From Cupriavidus campinensis (GTDB taxonomy: Bacteria; Pseudomonadota; Gammaproteobacteria; Burkholderiales; Burkholderiaceae): a stretch of 64,000 bases of DNA. The notes beneath the pieces were generated by a model. It was not told where the DNA came from. It did not search any database and was given only the letters and a program-made list of their open reading frames with translations. The stretch covers positions 84,357 to 148,356 of the forward strand of contig NZ_CAJPVH010000009.1 in assembly GCF_905397395.1 (NCBI RefSeq). Reading direction: 5' to 3'. The position numbers and the translations under genes are program-made. Positions 16,100 through 24,061 of this stretch are shown piece after piece; position 1 is the stretch's first letter; every line of letters starts with the position of its first letter.

Positions 16100-18217
16100 A
16101 TGCAAAGCAAGACACCGGGCAAGCCAACCACAATCGATACCGTCAAGCTCGAGGGCATTCCAGACCGCCAGCGCCGCCTGCTGCTCAGGGCCGGCCTTGG
16201 CATGTCGCTCGGCACCTCGGCCCTGCTGGCCGCCTGCGGCGGCGGCGACGATGCCGCGCCCGGCACGCCGGCCACGACGCCCGGCACCACGCCGGGCGGT
16301 GGCACGCCGTCGGGCAAGGTCTCGAGCTTCGCGCTCGCCGTGCTGCCCGACACGCAGTTCTATTCGCGCTACGCCACCACCGACGAGAACCTGCAGTTCC
16401 AGCGCAAGTACGGGTCCACGCCGTTCCTGGCACAGACCAAGTGGATCACGCAGAACGCCGCCAGCCTGCGCATCCCGTTCACGATCCACCTCGGCGATGT
16501 GGTGGATCAACAGGGCAAGCCGCTGCAGTGGCAGATCGCCGACGAGGCCATGGAAGTCATGGAGGCGGCCCGCGCGCCGTACTCGATCCTGGCCGGCAAT
16601 CACGACGTGATCTCGGACGTGGACTACGTCAACGCCGGCAGCCAGGCGTCAAACACCGACGCGCAGCGCAACCTGGCCAACGAGCCGTACCTGAAGACGT
16701 TCCCGACCACCCGTGCGCAGCGCCAGGCCACCTTCGGCGGCCGCGATCCGTCGGGCTTCCACGAGTACCACTTCTTCGAGGTGGACGGCAACCGCTTCAT
16801 GGTGCTGTCGATGTCGTGGCGCGCCTCCGACGCCGCCATCACCTGGGCGCGCAACGTACTCAAGCGCTACCCGAAGGTGCCGGTCATCCTCTCGACCCAC
16901 CAGCTGCTCAATATCGGCCCGGATGGCGTCAGCCCGCTGGAAGTGCCCTACGGCCTGATGCTGTGGGAGACGCTGATCAAGGACAACGACCAGATCTTCA
17001 TGACGCTGAACGGTCACTACCATGGCGCGGCGCACCTCACGAAGACCAACGACTTCGGCAACCGCGTCGAGGAAATGGTGGTCGACTACCAGATGGCGTA
17101 CATGGGCGGCAACGGCCTGATGCGCCTGTATGAGTTCGACCTGACCAACAACAAGATCAAGGTCATCTCGTTCTCACCGTGGGTGCCGCAGAAGCCCACC
17201 GAGACGCTGAACGAGTTCGACGTGGCGGTGCTGACCGACAAGAACCAGCAGTTCGAGATCGACTTCGATTTCCGCAAGCGCTTTGCGCGCTTCAACCCCG
17301 ACTTCGCCACGCCGACGGCCGGCAACGACCCGATCAACGACCGCGCCAAGGCCGCCATCCTGGCCAACTACACCGAGCCGAGCGTGACCGACAAGAAGGC
17401 CGCCGCCGACACCAACGACTACCCGCAGGTGGCCTCCACGGTGGCGCACTGGCGCTTCTTCGGCGGTGCCGACGGCGCGGCGGTGCCGGTCGGCCAGGTG
17501 ATCGACGACCTGACCGGTGCCAACCCCCTCTCGCGCGAGGCACTGGCCAACGGCGGCGCGGCGCAACTGGGCGACATGACGTGGTCGAATGACCACCACT
17601 ACCTGTCAGCCGCCCCGGGCAGCGTGAAGTTCGCCAACTCGGTGAACAGTCCCCAGCGCATGAGCTACTTCGCCACGCAGACCACGGCGGCACTCAATGC
17701 GATGACGTTCGACAACGGCTACACCGTGGAGGCGTTCATCAAGGTGCCGGCGTCGTGGACGGCCGGCAACAATGCGTGGATGAACATCATGGAGCGCGAG
17801 GGCCAGCGCAGCGCGGTGACCGGCTTTGGCAGCGGCGACGGCGACGAAAGCCCGCTGATCTTCGCCATCTCCAGCCTGCGCGAAGTGCAGTGGGAAGTCA
17901 CGCCGAGCACGGCCGGCACCAAGAACCCGGCCGCGAACTGGTCTGGCGAGATCATCGCCGAGAAATGGGTCCACGTCGCCGTGGTCAACGACCCGGCGAA
18001 GAACGAGACCGTGATGTACGTGGAGGGTGCCCCGGTGCTGCGCAACGCGTCGAACACGCGCGGCATTGCCGCCGTCAGTGCCACCAGCCGCTTCTTCGTG
18101 GGTGGTGGGGTCTACGGCAACGTCCCGTCCAACGGTTTTCTCGGCCAGATCGGCGAAGTACGCCTCTGCACGGAACCGCTGGCGTCAGACAAGTGGCTGA
18201 CGGCGCGGCGCGCCTGA
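16100..18217 (+). CDS. Secreted metallophosphoesterase with LamG-like C-terminus
   Basis: 705 residues from the ATG at 16100 (AGGGA upstream). The N-terminus has a twin-arginine-like patch (RQRRLLLRAG) and then a lipobox LLAAC with Cys46, so it may be a Tat-exported lipoprotein, followed by a TPGTTPGG spacer. The calcineurin-type metal site is complete: VLPDTQFYS, HLGDVVDQ, LAGNHD, LSTHQ and LNGHYHGA (residues about 90-320). The last 230 residues look like a concanavalin/LamG-type beta-sandwich (VEAFIKVPASW ... WVHVAVVNDP ... LGQIGEVRL). A cell-surface phosphodiesterase or phosphatase is likely; the substrate is unknown. A strong terminator follows. Confidence 0.88.
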   Translation: MQSKTPGKPTTIDTVKLEGIPDRQRRLLLRAGLGMSLGTSALLAACGGGDDAAPGTPATTPGTTPGGGTPSGKVSSFALAVLPDTQFYSRYATTDENLQFQRKYGSTPFLAQTKWITQNAASLRIPFTIHLGDVVDQQGKPLQWQIADEAMEVMEAARAPYSILAGNHDVISDVDYVNAGSQASNTDAQRNLANEPYLKTFPTTRAQRQATFGGRDPSGFHEYHFFEVDGNRFMVLSMSWRASDAAITWARNVLKRYPKVPVILSTHQLLNIGPDGVSPLEVPYGLMLWETLIKDNDQIFMTLNGHYHGAAHLTKTNDFGNRVEEMVVDYQMAYMGGNGLMRLYEFDLTNNKIKVISFSPWVPQKPTETLNEFDVAVLTDKNQQFEIDFDFRKRFARFNPDFATPTAGNDPINDRAKAAILANYTEPSVTDKKAAADTNDYPQVASTVAHWRFFGGADGAAVPVGQVIDDLTGANPLSREALANGGAAQLGDMTWSNDHHYLSAAPGSVKFANSVNSPQRMSYFATQTTAALNAMTFDNGYTVEAFIKVPASWTAGNNAWMNIMEREGQRSAVTGFGSGDGDESPLIFAISSLREVQWEVTPSTAGTKNPAANWSGEIIAEKWVHVAVVNDPAKNETVMYVEGAPVLRNASNTRGIAAVSATSRFFVGGGVYGNVPSNGFLGQIGEVRLCTEPLASDKWLTARRA

Positions 18218-18255
18218 GCTGAGCTGCGCTGAACTACTTCGGCGCCAGGCGCAAC

Positions 18256-18300
18256 AGGCCCATGCCGCCATGCGATGTTGCATGGCGGCACGGGCCTTTC
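18256..18300 (+). terminator. Rho-independent terminator after the phosphoesterase
   Basis: AGGCCC-A-TGCCGCCATGC pairs with GCATGGCGGCA-C-GGGCCT (17 bp plus one A/C mismatch) around a 6-base loop, followed by TTTC. It can also stop readthrough into the neighbouring gene remnants. Confidence 0.85.
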
Positions 18301-18316
18301 TACACCAACGCCAGGC

Positions 18317-18543
18317 TTATTGTGGCTGGAGACTGCTCCGCTTCGCCATCGCGCGGAACTTGCCGGTCTCTGTCTGCAGGAAGCGCTGCGAGTCAGCCAC
18401 CGAGCTGGGCTTGGCCACTTCCGCACCGGTCGCCTCCAGACCGCTGACCACCTGCGCGTCCTGCAGCGTTTCGACGAGCGCCTGGTGCAGCCGTGCCACC
18501 ACGGCCTCTGGCGTGCCCTGCTTGAGGCGCTGGAGCATGCCCG
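18317..18543 (-). pseudogene. C-terminal remnant of a Bug-family solute-binding protein
   Basis: About 72 codons on the minus strand end with the hallmark C-terminal part of tripartite-tricarboxylate-type binding proteins: GTPEAVVARLHQALVETL, then DAQVVSGLEATGAEVAK and a final FLQTETGKFRAMAK before the stop. The signal peptide and first 250 or so residues are gone. The homology stops at the same point (about 18544) where the LysR remnant on the other strand starts. Confidence 0.75.
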
Positions 18544-18544
18544 G

Positions 18545-18868
18545 TGGACTCTGAACCTGTCCCCGGGCAGCCAGAGCGAGACGTTGCTGGAATGGCTGCG
18601 GACGAGCGACCTGCCCGTCCCGCGCCAGATCACGGCGTGCACGTCGCCCACGCTGATGACGGAGCTGATGCGTCGCACCGACGCCATCGGCTACTGCCCC
18701 ACGCAGTTGCTCACCGATCCGATGTATGGCAATGGGCTGCAGGCGTGCGCGGCGCTGTCGCCGTTGCCGCCCCCGATGCTGGTCGGCCTGATCGGCCTGC
18801 GCGCGATGCCGCTGGGGGCGTCGGCGCGCATGCTGGCCGAACTGTTTGTCGGCTACCTGGCGCCATAG
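18545..18868 (+). pseudogene. C-terminal remnant of a LysR regulator
   Basis: About 107 codons on the plus strand read like the end of a LysR effector domain of the type paired with Bug genes: WTLNLSPGSQSETLLEWLR, DLPVPRQITACTSPTLMTEL, DAIGYCPTQLLTDPMYGNGL. No helix-turn-helix precedes it; the sequence upstream is the antisense of the Bug remnant. A start codon at 18544 exists but is probably fortuitous. Confidence 0.65.
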
Positions 18869-18965
18869 GACCCTGCGAACACGCAAAGCCCCGGCTTTCG
18901 GAAAAGTCCCCTGCGCCGCACAGCCGTAGTGTGGCTCCAGTCATTGATCCAGACAGGAGCCGCCC

Positions 18966-19463
18966 ATGCTTTCCACACGCCGCCCTTCATTGCTGCACCG
19001 CCCGCTGGCCGCCATGCTGCTGGCCAGCACGCTGCTGGCCTCTGGCTGCGCCGAGTTCGCGCCGCCGGGCAGCGTCTACAGCGCCGGACAGACCTCCCTG
19101 CCCCAGACGGTGACGATGGCCACGGTCGAGCGCGTGCGTGTGGTGCAGATCGATGACAGCAGCCAGGGATCGAGCCTGGCAGGGGAACTGGGCGGCGGCC
19201 TGCTGGGCGCCGTGGCCGGCAGCGCGATCGGGCACGGTCATGGTTCGCTGCTGGCAGGTGTGGCCGGCGGCCTTGCCGGCGGACTGGCAGGGCACGAGAT
19301 CGAGTCGCGCGTGGAGCGCCATCCCGGCTATGAAATCACGGTCCGGCTGCCCGACGGCCGGCTGCAGGCGATCACCCAGCCGGCATCCGAAGGCAGCTTC
19401 TACCCCGGCCAGCGCGTGCAGCTGCTATGGTCGGAAGACGGCAAGGTGCGGGTGACGGCCTGA
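18966..19463 (+). CDS. Glycine-zipper outer-membrane lipoprotein (SlyB/Pcp-like)
   Basis: 165 residues with a lipoprotein signal ending ASGC (Cys28). A central glycine-zipper region (about residues 72-110: AGELGGGLLGAVAGSAIGHG and GLAGGLAGHEIESR) is typical of SlyB/Pcp-like 17-kDa-antigen lipoproteins. A short C-terminal beta module follows (YEITVRLPDGRLQAI ... GQRVQLL). Relatives sit in the outer membrane and support envelope integrity under stress; a specific role is not known. It stands alone behind the deletion scar and converges with a small membrane protein gene. Confidence 0.88.
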   Translation: MLSTRRPSLLHRPLAAMLLASTLLASGCAEFAPPGSVYSAGQTSLPQTVTMATVERVRVVQIDDSSQGSSLAGELGGGLLGAVAGSAIGHGHGSLLAGVAGGLAGGLAGHEIESRVERHPGYEITVRLPDGRLQAITQPASEGSFYPGQRVQLLWSEDGKVRVTA

Positions 19464-19499
19464 GCGGCCAGGGAGCGCGGCGCGGCGGCTGCGCGGCGG

Positions 19500-19772
19500 T
19501 CAGACCTTGACGGCCGCGAACAGAATCAGCGCGGCGATCGGCGAGGACACCAGCGAGATCACGGCGCTCTGCTTGAGCGTGGCCTTCAACATCACGACGA
19601 AACCGAACGAGAACGCCACGAACGTCACCACCCAGGTCACGAGCGTGGCGGGACCGGACAGCGATCCGCCCGTCAGCTTGGCCATGGCCGCCGCCGCGAT
19701 GGCGTTGAACAGCAGTGCCACGAATACGGCCTTGAGAGCCTCGGTCACGGTTGGGTCTTCACCCGTCACCAT
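19500..19772 (-). CDS. Small three-helix membrane protein, unknown
   Basis: 90 residues from an ATG at 19772. Three hydrophobic segments are visible (ALKAVFVALLFNAIAAAAM; TLVTWVVTFVAFSFGFVVML; AVISLVSSPIAALILFAAV). No charged catalytic residues stand out and I do not recognise the family. It is monocistronic and tail-to-tail with the glycine-zipper lipoprotein gene. Length and composition support a real inner-membrane protein. Confidence 0.65.
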   Translation of the reverse strand: MVTGEDPTVTEALKAVFVALLFNAIAAAAMAKLTGGSLSGPATLVTWVVTFVAFSFGFVVMLKATLKQSAVISLVSSPIAALILFAAVKV

Positions 19773-19916
19773 CCTGGCGACACGGTTCGGCTATATCGGC
19801 CTCGCGCCGAGATTCTTTCGGGGAAATGGAAATTCCCCCAGGCGGAGCTGATGAACTGACCGAAGGTGCCGATAGGCCATCGGCGCGAAGCCCGGAGTGA
19901 ACGGCTTTGGGCTGGG

Positions 19917-20765
19917 TCAACGCTGCCGCCAACGTTTGCGCGTCACCACGTCGGCGATCTTCTCGCCATCGGCGACGCGGCGGATCTCGCACCAGTGCGC
20001 GATACCATCATGGTGGTGCTCCACGACGCTGAATGACAGCTTCAGCGACTCACCGACGTTGACGTTGCCGTGGAAGAACAGGTCACGCTGCGCAACCGTG
20101 GGCGGCTCGCCGAACCGCAGCCACTGCCATTCGGCGCGGTCGACCATCGACTGGAAATTTGCGAAATAGAGCAGGTCCGCGCCATTGAAATCGGCATAGG
20201 GGCACGGCAGATACTCTGCCGTGTGCCGCGCCGGTTCCAGGCTCTGACGTATGCCCAGGTGCTCGCCCCAGGCACCGGCTCGAAAACGCTTGGCGAGTGT
20301 CACTAGTGCATCGGCAGATTGCGCCACGGCTGAATCGGGCTGCGTGTCCTGCTGCGGAAAGGCTGCCCTGACAACGGAGCGATTGTCGCGCTCACGCTCG
20401 CGCCGGATAAAGGTGGACATCATCTCGACGTCCACACACCGCGTCCCGTCTGCCACCAGCACGTGGCGGCTGAGATGGCGCGCACCCGCGACGCGGTCCA
20501 GCCGCGTATCGATGCGAAACGCCGCATGCTCGCCGAGCGCCTCCAGTGAGGCATCGCGCACGCGAATGGCGAGGAATGCTGCATAGGCGATATTGCCATC
20601 GGCGTCGCGGAACTCGGGCACGGCCTGGCCCGCGCGAGCCGCCAGCGCCTGCCAGTGCAGGTCGCCGCAGGTCTTCAGCAGCCAGTTCTCCGAAAGCCCG
20701 GTGTATGAAAGCTGCGGCATGCCCGCGACATAGTGCACGCAACCGTGCGCGCGCCCAATGCTCAT
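19917..20765 (-). CDS. Pnap_2097-family/LnmK-like biosynthetic protein
   Basis: 282 residues. The sequence resembles the LnmK-type hot-dog family and the related Pnap_2097 biosynthetic family: GLSENWLLKTCGDLHWQAL, the ARHLSRHVLVADGTRCVDVEMMSTF core (key parts only), PCPYADFNGADLLYFANFQSMVDRAEW and FHGNVNVGESL. LnmK is a bifunctional acyltransferase/decarboxylase acting on thioester-bound methylmalonyl. Here the activity is unknown. Its start lies one base after the flavoprotein stop, so it is the last gene of the Nit1C-type operon. A shorter start at 20720 (MPQLSYTG) is possible. An acyltransferase or decarboxylase tailoring step is the best guess. Confidence 0.8.
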   Translation of the reverse strand: MSIGRAHGCVHYVAGMPQLSYTGLSENWLLKTCGDLHWQALAARAGQAVPEFRDADGNIAYAAFLAIRVRDASLEALGEHAAFRIDTRLDRVAGARHLSRHVLVADGTRCVDVEMMSTFIRRERERDNRSVVRAAFPQQDTQPDSAVAQSADALVTLAKRFRAGAWGEHLGIRQSLEPARHTAEYLPCPYADFNGADLLYFANFQSMVDRAEWQWLRFGEPPTVAQRDLFFHGNVNVGESLKLSFSVVEHHHDGIAHWCEIRRVADGEKIADVVTRKRWRQR

Positions 20766-20766
20766 G

Positions 20767-22050
20767 TCAGGCTGCCCGTTGATAGCCGGCGTGGCGCTTG
20801 CCGATCAGGTCGGCGAGATGCCCGGCGTCGCGCGCGATACCCGAGAAGCGACCCGAGCCCCAGGTATGCAGCCACGGCAGGCCCAGGAAGTAGAGACCAT
20901 CGTGCGGCGTGACGCCACGCACATGCCCTGGATAGCCGCGTCCGTTGAAGGCCGGCACGTCGAGCCAACTGAAGTCCGGTCGAAAGCCGATGCACCAGAT
21001 GATGGCGCCAATGCCCGCATCGCCAAGCGCCAGCGTGGTGCGTTCCGCGTCCGGCTGCCACACCGGCACGTACACGCTGGCGGGCGGCGCCTCGATGCCG
21101 TTCTTCTCAATATACTTGTCGATGCCGGCATTGATGCGGTTGTAGGTCTGGTCGGCGTCGTCGAGACTGGCCGCGAGATTGGGCGAAAAATGCAGCGCGC
21201 CGTCCCGATAATCCTCGAGCACGCCATACAGTTCCATGCCCTCGGTGGCGAATCTTCGCAGGTCGATGTCGCGTCCGCCGTCCCGGCCGGTAACGTAGTG
21301 GTTGGTGTTGTCCCGCACGCCTTCACGCAGCGGGTGCTCGCTGACGGGCATGTCGTAGTACTGCATGTCCGCGAGCCAGTCCACCACGTCGCGTCCACGA
21401 TAGAAGCGTGCGCAGCGTGGAGCCTCGCCCACGGCCAGGATCACCTGGCGCCCGGCCAGGTGCAAGTCCTCGGCGATCTGCGCGCCCGACTGGCCCGAGC
21501 CCACCACCAGCACTGCGCCTTCGGGCAAAGCCTGCGGATTGCGGTACTCGGAGGACTGGATCTGACGGATGCCGGCGGGCAGGCGCTCGGCCATGCGCGG
21601 CACGATGGGGGCGTGATAACCGCCGGATGCCACCACCACCTGGTCGGCACTGAATTGCCCTTGCAAGGTAAAGACGTCGTAACCCCCCTGCGGCCGCGGC
21701 GTGACGCGGCGTACCTCCGTGTGCTCCAGCACCGGGGCGTCCACCATGGCGATGAAGCCGTCGAGGTAATCGATGATCTCGTCCTTTTTCATGAAGCCGT
21801 GCGGGTCGTTGCCCCGGTACGGGTAACCCGGCAGCGCGCATTGCCAGTTGGGGGTGACGAGGCAGAAGGCATCCCAGCGCTGGCTGCGCCAGGTATGCGT
21901 GACGGTGTGCTTCTCGATCACGAGATGATCGATACCGGCCTGCTTCAGGTAGTAGCTCATCGATAGTCCGGCCTGGCCGCCTCCAACGACGATCACGCTG
22001 TAGTGATGCGCGGTGGCTGCGGGCTGAGACGGTTCGGGTGTGCTGGGCAT
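20767..22050 (-). CDS. nitH: MSMEG_0569-family flavin-dependent oxidoreductase (NitH)
   Basis: 427 residues from the ATG at 22050, which follows AAGGA; an in-frame extension to 22158 lacks a ribosome site and encodes an Ala/Ser-rich leader over a tandem repeat. It has an FAD-binding Rossmann motif VVGGGQAGLS (about 21-30) and a second nucleotide-binding motif LVVGSGQSGAQIAEDL, the layout of flavin monooxygenases, with WCIGFRPDFSWL and GLPWLHTWGSGRF near the end. This family is a fixed member of Nit1C clusters. It probably oxidises the pathway intermediate with NAD(P)H and oxygen. It is followed by the Pnap_2097-type gene with a one-base gap. Confidence 0.9.
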   Translation of the reverse strand: MPSTPEPSQPAATAHHYSVIVVGGGQAGLSMSYYLKQAGIDHLVIEKHTVTHTWRSQRWDAFCLVTPNWQCALPGYPYRGNDPHGFMKKDEIIDYLDGFIAMVDAPVLEHTEVRRVTPRPQGGYDVFTLQGQFSADQVVVASGGYHAPIVPRMAERLPAGIRQIQSSEYRNPQALPEGAVLVVGSGQSGAQIAEDLHLAGRQVILAVGEAPRCARFYRGRDVVDWLADMQYYDMPVSEHPLREGVRDNTNHYVTGRDGGRDIDLRRFATEGMELYGVLEDYRDGALHFSPNLAASLDDADQTYNRINAGIDKYIEKNGIEAPPASVYVPVWQPDAERTTLALGDAGIGAIIWCIGFRPDFSWLDVPAFNGRGYPGHVRGVTPHDGLYFLGLPWLHTWGSGRFSGIARDAGHLADLIGKRHAGYQRAA

Positions 22051-22096
22051 GATGAATTCCTTTGTGTGCGTGGTTGTGGATGTCTTTTCGCTCACT

Positions 22097-22128
22097 GCGC
22101 TGGCGTTGGCCTCGGCGCTGGCGTTGGC
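22097..22128. repeat. Direct repeat upstream of nitH
   Basis: Two exact copies of GCGCTGGCGTTGGC (22097-22110 and 22115-22128) separated by CTCG, in the 108-base gap between nitG and nitH. No function is evident. Confidence 0.7.
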
Positions 22129-22158
22129 GATGGCGCCCCGGCGGACGGACGCGGTCAC

Positions 22159-22446
22159 CTAGCAATCAAAGCCGATCAATCGCACGCTGGCGCCCGGAGC
22201 AGCCTGCCATCGTCGCGCAGTGCTTTCCATCGCTTCCAGCTCGGCCATGGCGGCGGTGCATGCATAGCCGTACTTGGCGCGCACGCGCTCCGAAGCCTCG
22301 CTCAGCGCCAGGCGCGCCCGCCTCATGAATTCGTCGAGCGGATAGTCCTGGCCCGCGTCGAAGTAATCAGTGACCACCGAGGATGGCGAGTAGCAGTTCG
22401 ACTCCGTCAGGTCGGGCCAACGGACGCGGAAATAGGTGACTGGCAT
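22159..22446 (-). CDS. nitG: MSMEG_0570-family nitrogen-starvation protein (NitG)
   Basis: 95 residues, the usual size of this family. It begins MPVTYFRVRWPDLTESNCYSPSS (key part YFRVRWPD) and has a helical C-terminal half (FMRRARLALSEASERVRAKYG) ending near the C-terminus with IGFDC. No catalytic motif is known; relatives are named only from their co-occurrence with nitrilase/radical SAM clusters and induction under nitrogen starvation in cyanobacteria. Its place between the PurM-fold gene and the flavoprotein gene is the standard Nit1C order. It may be a small subunit or carrier protein. Confidence 0.88.
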   Translation of the reverse strand: MPVTYFRVRWPDLTESNCYSPSSVVTDYFDAGQDYPLDEFMRRARLALSEASERVRAKYGYACTAAMAELEAMESTARRWQAAPGASVRLIGFDC

Positions 22447-22484
22447 GTGAGGGTCTTACGGATGGGTGTCGGTCGTGGCGGGCG

Positions 22485-23510
22485 TCAGGCGCCCGTGGGT
22501 TCGGCTTCACGTGGCACGATAAATGGGTCGCCTGCAAAGTCCCAAAGCACAGCGCGCTGTGCCATGGAGCCAGTGCCTGCGCGGATGTTGACCAGGCGTG
22601 TGTCGTCGATCGTCCCGATCTCGGCACAGGCGATGTCCCGATCCTGGAAGCGCATCAGGACTGCCGGCACGTGCGCCTCGTCCACAGCCAGTAGGTAGCC
22701 GAAGCTTGGGAACGCCGTCAGCCAGCGCGCCAGGGGCACGCCGAGCGGCAGCGGGATCGCACCCAGATCGATGTTCGCGCCTACCCCCGAGCATTCCAGC
22801 AGCATCAGCGCTGTGCCAAGGGTGCCTGCCATGCTGATGTCCTTGGCTGCGTCGCAAAGCCCTTCCTCGGCCAGCGCTGGAAGTACCTCCAGATCCGCAC
22901 GCAGGCGGCCAGCTGGCGCCGTCGTCGACGCATTCCAGAAGGGATAAGGCTCGGCAAACGCGCCGCGCAGATCTACCGCCATCAGCAGACGTTGGCCGGG
23001 GCGCGCGGCGAAGCTGGACAGCAGTTGGCGCGCGCGGCCGAGAATGGCCACTGCCAGTTGTGCACGGTCGCTGCGCGCATTGCTGTGGCCGCCAACAATG
23101 GGCACGCCATAGGCGGCCGACGCCGCAGCCATGCCTGCGAGGATCTCCGCCGCATTGTCCAGGCCTTCGCTCCAGATCGCATCGACCACAGCCAGCGGCC
23201 GGCCGCCCATCGCGTACACGTCGCTGACATTCACCATGACGGCGCTGTAGCCAGCGAACCAGGGCATCGATTCGACGAAATCGCTCACCATGCCCTCGAT
23301 GGCGAACAGCAGGTAGCCGTCCGCGTCGGCAATGGCGGCACAGTCGTCGCCAATGGCCACGGCCTGACCGAGGTCTTCGGTGCCGTTGGGCAAGGCGCGG
23401 CCCAATGACGACAGCATGCCGGCAATGTCAGTCTTGTGTGCGAATCCGCGGCTGGCACGCAGCGACTCGACCAACCGGCCGAGGTCGAGATCCAATGCCT
23501 GATCTGTCAT
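22485..23510 (-). CDS. nitF: Sll0787-family AIR-synthase-like protein (NitF)
   Basis: 341 residues. The PurM/ThiL/SelD-type ATP-binding fold is indicated by AIGDDCAAIADADGYLLFAIEG (key GDDCA), VNVSDVYAMGGRPLAVVD and IVGGHSNARSD, and by the C-terminal half with DISMAGTLGTALMLLE. PurM-fold enzymes phosphorylate or activate an amide, acid or thiamine-type substrate with ATP. In Nit1C clusters the substrate is unknown. The start ATG (23510) overlaps the end of the acetyltransferase gene by four bases, so the two are coupled. Confidence 0.9.
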   Translation of the reverse strand: MTDQALDLDLGRLVESLRASRGFAHKTDIAGMLSSLGRALPNGTEDLGQAVAIGDDCAAIADADGYLLFAIEGMVSDFVESMPWFAGYSAVMVNVSDVYAMGGRPLAVVDAIWSEGLDNAAEILAGMAAASAAYGVPIVGGHSNARSDRAQLAVAILGRARQLLSSFAARPGQRLLMAVDLRGAFAEPYPFWNASTTAPAGRLRADLEVLPALAEEGLCDAAKDISMAGTLGTALMLLECSGVGANIDLGAIPLPLGVPLARWLTAFPSFGYLLAVDEAHVPAVLMRFQDRDIACAEIGTIDDTRLVNIRAGTGSMAQRAVLWDFAGDPFIVPREAEPTGA

Positions 23511-24061
23511 TGCCGGGCCCTGCCTTCGACGATAAAGCCCGTGCACGGCGTATGGCACGGCGGGTAATGATTGAGGTCGGCCTGCATCAGATGATGCGGG
23601 CGCCCGAGCATCGTTTCCTCCGACAGCACGCTCCAGTGCAAGCGCCGGAATAACGGCACATTCTGGCTTTGGACGTGTGCCAGGAAGCGGCGGCAGCCAA
23701 GCGCGTGGGCGCTGCTCACAGCCAGGCGGATCAGCGTGGCGCCGATCCTGCTGTGGCCACGAAACGCGTCGTGTACGGCGAGCCGGGATCCAAACCACAC
23801 GCTCGGCTCGCTCTCGTGGATGCGTACCGTGCCGACCACGGTCCCGGGGTTGTCGGCATCGTCGGGATGGTGCAGCACGGCCACAAGCGGTTGCGCGACA
23901 TCGTCCACGACGTCGCGGTCGTCGCCACTGAAGATGCCCTGCTCGTCGCAGAACACCGTGCGCCTCAGCCGATAGGCCTGCTCGACTTCCCAGGGTGCCT
24001 CCGCCCAGCGGACGCGAAATGTCGGGGCCACCGGCACCTCGATGCAAAGCTCGGTTTTCAT
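23507..24061 (-). CDS. nitE: MSMEG_0567/Sll0786-family GNAT acetyltransferase (NitE)
   Basis: 184 residues from the ATG at 24061, whose ATGA overlaps the stop of the radical SAM gene. A GNAT fold is visible: FRVRWAEAPWEVEQAYRLRR at the N-terminus, GTVRIHE for the central strands, and an acetyl-CoA-binding turn in FRGHSRIGATLIRLAVSSA. The C-terminal part keeps the family's extra NHYPPCHTPCTGF segment. It probably acylates an amino group of the pathway intermediate. In some other organisms this protein is fused to the PurM-fold partner that here is a separate, overlapping gene. Confidence 0.88.
   Translation of the reverse strand: MKTELCIEVPVAPTFRVRWAEAPWEVEQAYRLRRTVFCDEQGIFSGDDRDVVDDVAQPLVAVLHHPDDADNPGTVVGTVRIHESEPSVWFGSRLAVHDAFRGHSRIGATLIRLAVSSAHALGCRRFLAHVQSQNVPLFRRLHWSVLSEETMLGRPHHLMQADLNHYPPCHTPCTGFIVEGRARQ

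Noticed and set aside
20758..21966. A 402-codon plus-strand frame opposite nitH
   Set aside because: Shadow of the flavoprotein gene; no recognisable motif.
22051..22158. N-terminal extension of the flavin oxidoreductase NitH
   Set aside because: It lies over a tandem repeat, has no ribosome site, and the ATG at 22050 has AAGGA upstream and begins the usual family N-terminus.
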